The notes under the pieces: generated by a model
The model's input: only the letters and a program-made list of their open reading frames with translations
Database searches by the model: none
What the model was told of the DNA's origin: nothing
Translations under genes and position numbers: made by a program
Shown here: positions 56,603 through 64,000 of the stretch, in pieces
Layout of the letters: every line of letters starts with the position of its first letter
Position numbering within the stretch: the stretch's first letter is position 1
Assembly (NCBI GenBank): GCA_958450325.1
Contig: OY288242.1
Span: 70,666,562-70,730,561 of the forward strand
DNA: 64,000 bases
Reading direction: 5' to 3'
Source: Agrostemma githago
Lineage: Eukaryota; Streptophyta; Magnoliopsida; Caryophyllales; Caryophyllaceae

Positions 56603-58205
56603 TGGCTGTTACACGGATATTCTCGTGTGAGATTGTTCTCGGATTGAAATTTAAATCGAAATTGAAGTTGCCGCCGAATTTTGTGGGAGTTCGAACCCGT
56701 TCAAACTCACTCTAATCTTAGACGTATCGCGCACAAAGCACGGGTTGCCTTATAGTACTAGGGCTTGTGAGCTTTGTCCCTTTGCATAACGATACCGATG
56801 TCGATTTATCGAATATCGTACATCGAATGACTCTCGTTGCCAATGGTTTTAGGCATCCGGAAATCGAAAGTTTTGATTAAGGAGTGAAGGTACGTGTTGG
56901 GAAACCCACGACGGACACACAACCCTGCCCGCACATAGCGGTCTCTACTAAGATATCAATTGGTGTTTAAGTACGCGTGTTAGTAAGATGATGAAAATGT
57001 ATGACAAACATTGTTTTAAACTAGGCATCCATGTGAGCTGTATGTTCACTACGTCGTTTAATGCATCTCGATTTTTATCATCGAAGTTGTTTTAGCATGC
57101 GATGTTCATTTGAAAACAGTAAATGTCAAACAATGAATTAAATAACTTGAAAGTAGATTACAAGTTACACGGGCGGATTACAACGCGGAATTCACAATAC
57201 GAAAAATAACAATAATAATATCGAATTGGAAACGGTAAAAGTGAGCTATAAACGGACTCGTAAATAGAAAACATAAATAGAAACTGACAATCGAAATACT
57301 GGACGGACTCCGATCAAATACGCATTATGCTGCGTATTAACCAGAGGAAGAAAGCTCAGGCGCGTGAGCTCGTGCGCCCTGGAAGTCAGGCGCATGAGGC
57401 TCAGTGACTCAGCTTTCAAGCGCAGGTGGTAGGGCGCCTGGATCCCTGGCATATAGGACCAAAGTGTGATACTAACTTGATCCCGAGGCCTCGAAATGTT
57501 TCGTCCCGACTTGTCATCACGAACATACAACTCTCCGCGTATCGATACCATCGTTTAGCTAATAATAGCCCACGGTAATCGATTTTGCGTCAATTAGTAT
57601 TCGTTCTAAGTCGTTTTTAGAAAATAATTTGGGACTCGTCATCGCGAATTCTAGATCCTACACGTTATTGACATCAATGCTTACCATTGCGGTCTACGAT
57701 GTTCAAATTAGCGTCCTCGGATATTCGTTCTTAGTTGTATTGAAAATACTTTTGAATAATAGTACACGGTAGTAATAGTGATAGTTAGATTAGAACTAAA
57801 CTACCGGATTGCACGATTTGGTATATATGTTATCGAAATGACTGTATGAGTTCGAAACGAGAGTTGACTCGTTATGAACGGATAAAGCAAAATTCAACTA
57901 AATCTAATACTCGATTTTCGGTTATGGAACCGATATCAAATATACAGAAAATTAGCCAAATTACGCGTCGAAGACAATCGATAATTGATTCGAAATCCGA
58001 AATATGCATAGACAAGAGCACGCGCCTCGGTGCGCCTGGACGCTCGAGCACACGGGACTGTGTGCCTCAATATTGAGGCACCGTCCGTGTGTTTGGTCTG
58101 ATGTACATTCCCGCTTTTGATAAAATCGATTATTGAATGTGATTGTTTTGAAAAGCGTTTGTCGAGAATGATTGTGAGAGGTAGATGCATTGTTTTTTTT
58201 CTATT
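56603..58205 (-). repeat. LTR fragment related to 53760-56153, opposite orientation
   Basis: Reverse complement of 56660-57000 aligns with 55720-56080: GATATCTTAGTA, GTGCGGGC, CCCAACACGTACC, CCATTGGCAACGAGAGTCATTC, GCAAAGGGAC and a TTCGGCGGCAACTTC in place of TTTGGTGGCGACTCC. It ends GTAACA in its own orientation (about 56603). The distal part is truncated near 58205. Confidence 0.65.
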
Positions 58206-58210
58206 TAGAA

Positions 58211-59039
58211 TTCGAAATATGCTATATTTCTCTTCTTCTCCCTAATCTCTAGATTAGATTCAATATCGTTCTCCCATTATTGCACCATTTTCATTGATTT
58301 TACTTGTATTGCTTCTAGATCGCTTTGTAGTTTATTTTATTGATCGCAATTTTCTTCATTATATTGTTGTTATTTTCTCTAGATTTAATCATTATGCATG
58401 TTATTGTTGTTTTCTCTATTGTTAATGTTTTTGTAGTTTCCATCATGAAATGTGAGTAGATTTCTTGTTGGGGGTTTAGGGAGGAGGATCTTGGGTTATT
58501 TGAATTGAGGACTTTGGTTTGGTTGCTTGCTTGTTGGTTTATCTTGTCTAAGGTTGTTGTGTCATTAATTGTTGACTTAGTCCGGCCAACTAGATCGACC
58601 TTGAGTCATTTCTACCAATAAGGAGAAACTCGGGGTAGAGATTATCTTGACTTGAGACTTACCCTTCTTCACCGCGAAAGCGGGAATTTAGGTGAGTAGA
58701 GTGAAGAAAACGAAAGGTGGCATTCTCCCTCTACCGATGTTGTGACCGACCCGATTCCGAGATTCCTAGACCCCAATTTCCGATTTCCGACTTCCCCCTA
58801 ACACCTTTTCTTATTTGATCATCTCTTATTATTTATCGCATTTTATTCTAGACTCTACCTTTAAAAACCCCATTAGAACACATGCACATTTCTTTTACTC
58901 AATTTCGTACCGTTCCCTATGGACCAACCTCGACTTACCACGAATATGCTTAGTTGTTTTTGGGTTATTTACGAGTCTTATAAATATTATTTGATCCCTC
59001 ATCCTTCGCTAAACGACCGAACCGATTGGGAGCCGATCA
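58211..59039 (+). repeat. 3' part of an Athila-type LTR
   Basis: Follows about 8640-9534 of the Athila LTR from TATATTTCTCTTC to the precise LTR end GATCA, where the LINE sequence begins. It is a separate, truncated insertion of the same family as in 7683-22418. Confidence 0.85.
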
Positions 59040-61738
59040 TAGAGTCTAACCGGTGTCTAGCTAACAAGGAATGGATCGATGCGTTTCCTGAAGGGTATGC
59101 TCACTTTCTCCCTGAGGGTACCTTTGATCACTGTCCATGTGTAATCAAGATGGATAAGCAGCAGGACCGGAGAGCAAGGTCCTTTAAGTACATGAATATG
59201 TGGGGAATGTGTCCCCAATTCTTGGATTTGGTAAAGAATAGTTGGCAGAACAAGATTGAAGGAACCTATATGTTTCAGCTAGTTATAAAGCTCAAAAAAC
59301 TGAAACAGGTACTTAAGGGATTGAATTCAGCAGCAAGCGTGGGTGATGTTGTGAATAGATGCAATCAGGCGGAGATGGAGTTGCGGCAAGTGCAGTTAGC
59401 AATTCAGGAAGATCCTACTAATCTGAGGGTCTAGAAATGCGAATGGCGTAGTAATAAAGAAGTGAAGTGGTTACAACGGGTAAGTAGATCATTTTTGCAG
59501 CAAAAAGCTAAGGTCACTTGGCTCAAGGAAAGTGATATGAACATGTCTTATTTTCATTCTGTACTCCGAAGACGATATGCTTAGAATTGTGTGATGCTCA
59601 TTAAGTATGGTCAGAGGATTGAAAGGACAGAGGCGGTTGATGTGCAGAATGCATTCTTGGATTATTACATGTCATTTCTTGGGAGTTCGGCTGAGGTTGA
59701 ATCAGTTCAAATGGGAATGGTGAAGCAAGGGAGAGTGTGTAGTTTGGAGCATTGGGACATTCTTCTTGCGCCTATTACAACAAAGGAGCTCAAGGAGCCT
59801 TTTTTTTAGTATACCTAAGGACAAAGCACTAGGTCCTGACATGTATTCTAGCCAGTTTTTCAGAGACGCGTGGGATATAGTTGGAGGTGATGTGGTGGCG
59901 GGCTGGCTGCTGTGAAGGACTTTTCATATCCGGGAAGCTCCTTAAACAGATTAATGCTACTAACTTGACTCTTATTCCCAAGGTGAACAAGCTAGAATGT
60001 GTTCTTTACTTTTGACCAATAGCCTGTTGTAATGTGGTATACAAATGCATATCAAAATTGCTGAGTAAGCGACTTAGGATGGTGTTGCGAGACATTATCT
60101 GTCCACAGCAGGGTGGGTTCATCGCAGGTCGGAATATTATTGAGAACGTTCTTATTTGTCAAGATTTGGTGCAACTGTACAATAGGAAGGCCATGTCTCT
60201 TAGATGTTTTATGAAGATTGATCTTCAAAAGGCATATGATAATATTGAATGGGCCTTCTTGGATCAGATGATGGAGGCGCTTAATTTTCTGTAGAAGTTT
60301 CGAGGCTGAATTATGGAATGTGTCACTAATGTGAGTTACTTTTTGACTCTAAATGAGGTTTCGTTTGGTTTTTTCGAGGTAAAAGAGGGTTGAGACAAGG
60401 GGATCATGTATCTCCGCTTATGTTCACTATATGTATGGAATATTTGTCCCGCATGTACCCTTATGTTTGTAGCGTAGAATTCTAAGTTCAAATACCACCC
60501 TAAATGTGCTTCTTTGAAGTTGTGTCGCTTAATGTATGTGGACGATTTATTGCTTTTCTGCAAAGGAGATGAGGGCTCAATTAAAATTTGATGAGGGCAT
60601 TTGCAACGTTTTCTAAAACATCGGGCCTTACCATGAGCATAGGCAAGTCCCATCTTTTCTGTGCTGGGCTGACTAATACTCAAAAATTGGAATCTTTGAG
60701 AATGATTGGTTGTTCAGCTGGGAAGTTACCATTTCGTTATTTGGGTATTCCAATCCAAACCACTAAATTGTCAAAACAGGATTGTGCTAAATTGGTAGAA
60801 AGGATTACCTGTCGATTGTGAGCAGTGGTGCAAGGAAACTCTCATATGTTGGGAGCTTGACTTTTGTTCAATCTGTTCTTTAGCAGGTGCACACCTATCG
60901 GGCCTTGATTTTTATTATCCCTAAGTGTGTTTTGGCCAGAATTGATGCATTATGTCGGAACTTTTTGTGGGAAGGGAAGGATAAGTACCATCGTGTTCCT
61001 CTTGTGGCCTGGGAGAAGGTTTGTTTTCCTAAGTCGGAAGGGGGATTGTGGTTACGTCAACTAGCCAATTGGAATGAAGCAGCTATTCTGAAACTTGTGG
61101 CCTGGTTGTTTGAGTAGAAGAACAAACTATGGGTGCATCACTTCTACTTGAAGGGACAAGATTTGAGAGACTACATTCCAGAGGTGTCTGCTTCATGGGC
61201 ATGGAAGAGAATATGTGGGTTGAAGAAGGTGTACAAAGGCCAGTTTGTAGGATGGCATTGGAAGGATAATAGTAAGGTCGAATACTCCATTGTTGCGGGT
61301 TATCAACTGTTGCGGAAAAAAACTGGCAGAAGTGAAGTGGGCGCGCCTGGTTTGGAACAAATAGGTGATTCCAAAACATTAGTTCATTACTTGGCTCGGA
61401 TGTCGTGATGCGTTGAATACAAGGGCTAGGCTTCATCGACATGGCGGCTGTGACAATGACAGGTGCTGCTTGTACGATGCTTGGAGGGAGACTGCTGGAC
61501 ATTTGTTTTTTCATTGTCAGTACAGTGGCAGCCTGCAGCCTGTTGCACCTTATTGCGGGTTGATTGAACAAAAGAATGGGGCGTGAATTGTTGAATAATG
61601 AAGCCTACGGGAACTGTCCTGCAACTAAATGTGTGGTGTGCTGCGCTCAATGCGACTGTCTCCAACGTTCGGACTCAAAGAAACAAAACAAGATTGGAAG
61701 GTGTTATAGTTCGTCCTCATATAGTATTCATGTGTATT
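59040..61738 (+). pseudogene. LINE ORF2 (endonuclease C-term, RT, zf-RVT), broken
   Basis: Recognisable segments in changing frames: endonuclease end FDHCPCVIK; KVTWLKESDMNMSYFHS; SIPKDKALGPDMYSSQFF; QQGGFIAGRNIIENVLICQDLV; FMKIDLQKAYDNIEWAFL; the catalytic YVDD at 60535-60546; and SHLFCAGL, LPFRYLGIPIQT, FLWEGKD and VAWEKVCFPKSEGGLWLR. After 61133 come zf-RVT-like sequences (SASWAWKRICGLKK). Stops near 59434, 59582, 59808, 60014 and 60293, plus frameshifts, show that it is dead. Confidence 0.88.
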
Positions 61739-62350
61739 TTTTTTTTGAAGTGAAGATCTATATCATTAATAATAAGTATCTGGCATCTACAAACGATGTC
61801 AAATTGAACTGAATACAGATTTGTAAAAAATTAATAAAGAACACATTTGAGACAAAGATCGCTATTAGAATAAAGCGCTTCTACATAGCCTTTTATATAT
61901 CGTTGTTTATTGACATAACCTTTCGCGAAGGAATCTATAGATTTACTGAAATAGTCTCCAAAATGATGAATTTTCTCTATTTTTACATATAGTAGACCGA
62001 GATCGGACCTCAATTTTATCACTGTATGTAGAAATTCCATTGCTCGAATGATCTTGCACATAGTTCTTGATAAATCTAAGTCCTCTACTAATGTAAAAGA
62101 CTGAAAACTCGAAATAAAGGAAAGAAACCTCGAAATAAATGACGAAAAAACGAATACTCTCATAAAAAAAGATTTTTTATTGAAGAAGTGTTTGATTATC
62201 AGGAATTGAGAATTAAACAATTTTTGGGGCTTACCATCGGTTAATTATCGATGTTGGCCCCCAGATGGAGGAGGAAAGCTAGATTTTTTTTAGAGGAAAA
62301 GGGGGAGGGGCTCCTGAAATAATATAAACGTGAAGAATTGGTTGATTTAG
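61739..62350 (-). mobile_element. Short retroposon, copy 2
   Basis: Read on the minus strand it ends in a poly-A tail (T-run at about 61737-61746 on the plus strand). TAGTATTCATGTGTATT (61722-61738) and TAGTATTCAAGTGCATT (62351-62367) are 17-base target duplications with two mismatches. The body has a C-rich head, then GGTAAGCCCCAAA, and an ORF of 129 residues (62220-61831). It shares its distal 400 bases with copy 1. Confidence 0.85.
61831..62220 (-). CDS. ORF in retroposon copy 2, unknown product
   Basis: 129 residues. The first 50 are rich in Phe/Ser (MFNSQFLIIKHFF, SSFISRFLSFISSF) and might mimic a membrane segment. The last 75 match the ORF of copy 1: IKLRSDLGLLYVKIEKIHHF and SIDSFAKGYVNKQRYIKGYVEA. 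I do not recognise a known domain. Whether any copy is translated is unknown. Confidence 0.3.
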   Translation of the reverse strand: MFNSQFLIIKHFFNKKSFFMRVFVFSSFISRFLSFISSFQSFTLVEDLDLSRTMCKIIRAMEFLHTVIKLRSDLGLLYVKIEKIHHFGDYFSKSIDSFAKGYVNKQRYIKGYVEALYSNSDLCLKCVLY

Positions 62351-62367
62351 TAGTATTCAAGTGCATT

Positions 62368-62515
62368 AAAAAGGAGTCATGTGCTCGTTTTGATTGGTTG
62401 ATTAAAGGTCGGCCATCTCAATTGGAGATGGAATGGCTTCAAAGGCTAAGAGTTGATTAGCTTGTACATGTAATTTATTGATATATAATACTTATATTTT
62501 ATAAATAAAAAAACT
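62368..62515 (+). pseudogene. C-terminal end of the LINE ORF2 after the retroposon
   Basis: Frame continues as KKESCARFDWLIKGRPSQLE and MEWLQRLRVD then TAG near 62458. An A-rich tail follows. Confidence 0.6.
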
Positions 62516-62796
62516 ACATAGTCCTCACACATATATACCACTAAGGTTCCAAAAATTTTCAGGCTTTGAGAAATTGTAGAATTTATTTTAATATAATATT
62601 TTTTCCTAAGGAAGAGCGCAATACATCGCAAATGAGATTTGAACTCTCAACCTCTAGATCGAGGCAAGGGAGCTATTAACACTTGAAATTCAAATTAGAA
62701 TAACTATATAGAGTTCCGTTGCGGTATTGATTCAGTAAGCGTTTTGCAGTTTTATACGGAGTTAAAAGCGTTTTGCAGTTTTGCAGGACCAAATAA
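62516..62796. other. Intergenic, nothing firm
   Basis: AT-rich. At 62628-62655 the minus strand reads GAGTTCAAATCTC, similar to a pol III B box, but no matching A box or cloverleaf was found. Confidence 0.35.
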
Positions 62797-62868
62797 TCCG
62801 TTGTAGTCTAGTTGGTTAGGATACTCGGCTCTCACCCGAGAGACCCGGGTTCAAGTCCCGGCAACGGG
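62797..62868 (+). tRNA. tRNA-Glu (anticodon CTC)
   Basis: A 72-base cloverleaf: acceptor TCCGTTG paired with CAACGGG (the first pair is a U-G wobble), D arm TAGTCTAGTTGGTTAGGATA, and anticodon stem CTCGG/CCGAG with loop CTCTCAC (anticodon CTC at 62831-62833). T arm is CCCGGGTTCAAGTCCCGGG-like (box B GGTTCAAGTCC). There is no intron. A T-run from about 62872 acts as terminator. The sequence matches the plant nuclear tRNA-Glu as I know it, except for the last base, which is normally A. Confidence 0.95.
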
Positions 62869-62870
62869 AT

Positions 62871-62882
62871 TCTTTTTTTTTT
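62871..62882 (+). terminator. Pol III T-run terminator of the tRNA gene
   Basis: TTCTTTTTTTTTTTCC starts a few bases after the tRNA 3' end. Confidence 0.8.
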
Positions 62883-63172
62883 TCCTCTCCCCAGTGTTGG
62901 TGGTTTTAGTAGATTTCTGCTAAAAAAACGCAAACACTTACCAGTTTACAAGGAATATCTATTTAGTATTTACTACGCTCAAGGCTCACTCAGTGTCCAT
63001 TGTTTTAACTAGAGAACTAAAACTCCCATACAAAAGCCAATGCATCATCAAGCTTCAATTGTCTAAAGAGGCTGTATTTACAGTGTTTACGCTTTCTATG
63101 CAATCATCACTCATCATCGTGCAATTGATTCTAAATCTCTGAGATTTAACTTCTGATGATCTCCACCTATTG
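62883..63172. other. Intergenic and kinase 3' UTR
   Basis: Probably the 3' UTR of the kinase gene for the most part; no other feature seen. Confidence 0.5.
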
Positions 63173-64000
63173 TTATCGTGCAATATCCTTAATCGGGTAA
63201 CTCATTTTGCTGTTAGCAGATGGAATAGGAGCTTCTTGTTGAGTAGACCGATGATCCTGCAAAAGCCAAAACATTAATTCTGGCACGTAACGAACATTGG
63301 TCCTCAATGGTATGTACATATGTTCAGCCTTTTAATGGTATACATTTCATATGCTGAATACACAAGTACATAAGGGTGACTGTACAAGTGTAGAGGGATT
63401 ACAGGAAAAGGACTTACAGAAGAACGGAAGGGGAACTCGTCAGCTTCAAGCATATGTACAACCTGCCCCATCTTAGGCCGCTTACTGGCATCCAAATCTA
63501 TACACCGAAGGCAGATCAACAAGACACGCTTCAGTGCCCTTGACGAGGGTTTTACTGTCATCAATGGGTCCACCATCTCTTCTGCATGTCGGTTTGCTAC
63601 CATTCCCTTAAACCAGTCAACCAAGTTCATCTGAAACATACAAAAGTACTAGTTCCGTATTACTCGTAGTTATTATTATGAATAATAGGATAAGAAAAGA
63701 GTACTGAAGGAAAAACAATTACCTCTCCAGGTGGTTTAGAGTAATCAACAGGGCATTTTCCTGTAATTAGTTCCATGAGGAGAACTCCAAAACTATATAC
63801 GTCGCTTCCTTCACTTAGCATGCCTGTACTTGCATACTCCGGGGAGACGTACCTACAAAATCAATATGTAGTACTTCAAATCAGCATTGGTCATCAGTAA
63901 ATAGCATTTTGTAAACTCACAAATTAGTTTTAGCGTGGGATGAAATCGTTTTACAAGAAAGTTTTAGTGGCAGAATGAAGAGACAAACCCAAATGTCCCC
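63173..64000 (-). CDS. Receptor-like protein kinase, 3' exons only (cut by the right window edge)
   Basis: Four exon pieces join in frame: 64000-63989 (GTFG), 63852-63723 (YVSPEYASTGMLSEGSDVYSFGVLLMELITGKCPVDY), 63630-63418 (MNLVDWFKGMVANRHAEEMVDP, RALKRVLLICLRCID, KRPKMGQVVHMLEADEFPFRSS) and 63256-63173 (DHRSTQQEAPIPSANSK, ending DIAR). Introns are GT-AG. These are kinase subdomains VIII (SPE, where most have APE), IX (DVYSFG) and XI (the Arg of KRPKM). The ending LEADEFPFR resembles the single-TM receptor-like kinases of the At2g42960/At5g18500 type (family memory, no search). It acts at the plasma membrane in that family. The N-terminus, the transmembrane segment and the catalytic loop lie outside the window. 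Confidence 0.92.

Larger units (their letters stand above)
59040..62515 (+). mobile_element. LINE 3' half, interrupted by retroposon copy 2
   Basis: It starts inside the endonuclease domain (RCLANKEWIDAFPEGYAHF). It runs through RT and a zinc-binding C-terminal part to about 62457, then a short AT-rich tail ending ATAAATAAAAAAAC near 62515. The retroposon at 61739-62350 splits the frame HIVFKCIKKES exactly at its target duplication. The 5' part is missing; the Athila LTR fragment abuts it. Confidence 0.85.

Noticed and set aside
62600..62680. Possible tRNA-derived SINE (B-box-like GAGTTCAAATC on the minus strand)
   Set aside because: No A box at the right distance and no cloverleaf or poly-A with target duplication.
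63628..63639. Methionine of MNLVDW as start of a separate small gene
   Set aside because: A splice acceptor (TTTCAG) directly precedes it and the upstream exon joins in frame, so it is an internal kinase residue.

Overview
The window reads as nuclear DNA from a flowering plant, almost certainly a dicot. Coding exons are split by short GT-AG introns. The host genes are plant families: an ANTH clathrin adaptor with a C-terminal tail, a GRP7-class glycine-rich RNA-binding protein and a receptor-like kinase. The transposons are plant-type: Athila-like Ty3/gypsy, Ty1/copia, En/Spm-type CACTA, Stowaway, and LINEs with a DUF4283/zinc-knuckle ORF1. The species cannot be named from the sequence. Most of the 64 kb is transposon-derived and only about 8 kb is host gene.

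Layout: (1) 1-4411, minus strand, a LINE cut by the left window edge; its ORF2 has one in-frame stop. (2) 5262-23295, a four-layer nest. A Mutator-like TIR element with a 9-bp target duplication holds a deleted copia element (minus strand). The copia holds a rearranged Athila-type gypsy element, which carries a fragment of its own LTR inverted inside gag. (3) 23627-30061, three foldback/TIR elements standing between TA microsatellites, one of them holding a CACTA fragment. (4) 30776-37340, the gene island: a MITE, the ANTH gene (plus) and the glycine-rich RNA-binding gene (minus), which converge. (5) 37961-40205, a short retroposon with a perfect 17-bp target duplication, then a LINE 5' half. 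(6) 40206-47345, one CACTA element inserted into another. (7) 47446-52000, TIR-repeat, Helitron-like and Stowaway debris. (8) 53541-58205, a Stowaway MITE split by an LTR unit, then a second LTR fragment in the opposite orientation. (9) 58211-62515, a gypsy LTR fragment and a LINE 3' half that itself contains a second copy of the retroposon. (10) 62797 onward, a tRNA-Glu gene and the 3' exons of a receptor-like kinase running off the right edge.

The host genes show no operon-like link. Three observations look freshest: shared TTACTG hexamer repeats in both the intron and the 3' region of the glycine-rich RNA-binding gene; a two-copy retroposon family with a shared ORF and 17-bp target duplications; and near-palindromic GGGTGAAATTTCACCC repeats in both the LTRs and the 3' spacer of the Athila element. 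No clearly new biological system is demonstrated. These are leads read by eye, without alignments or database searches.
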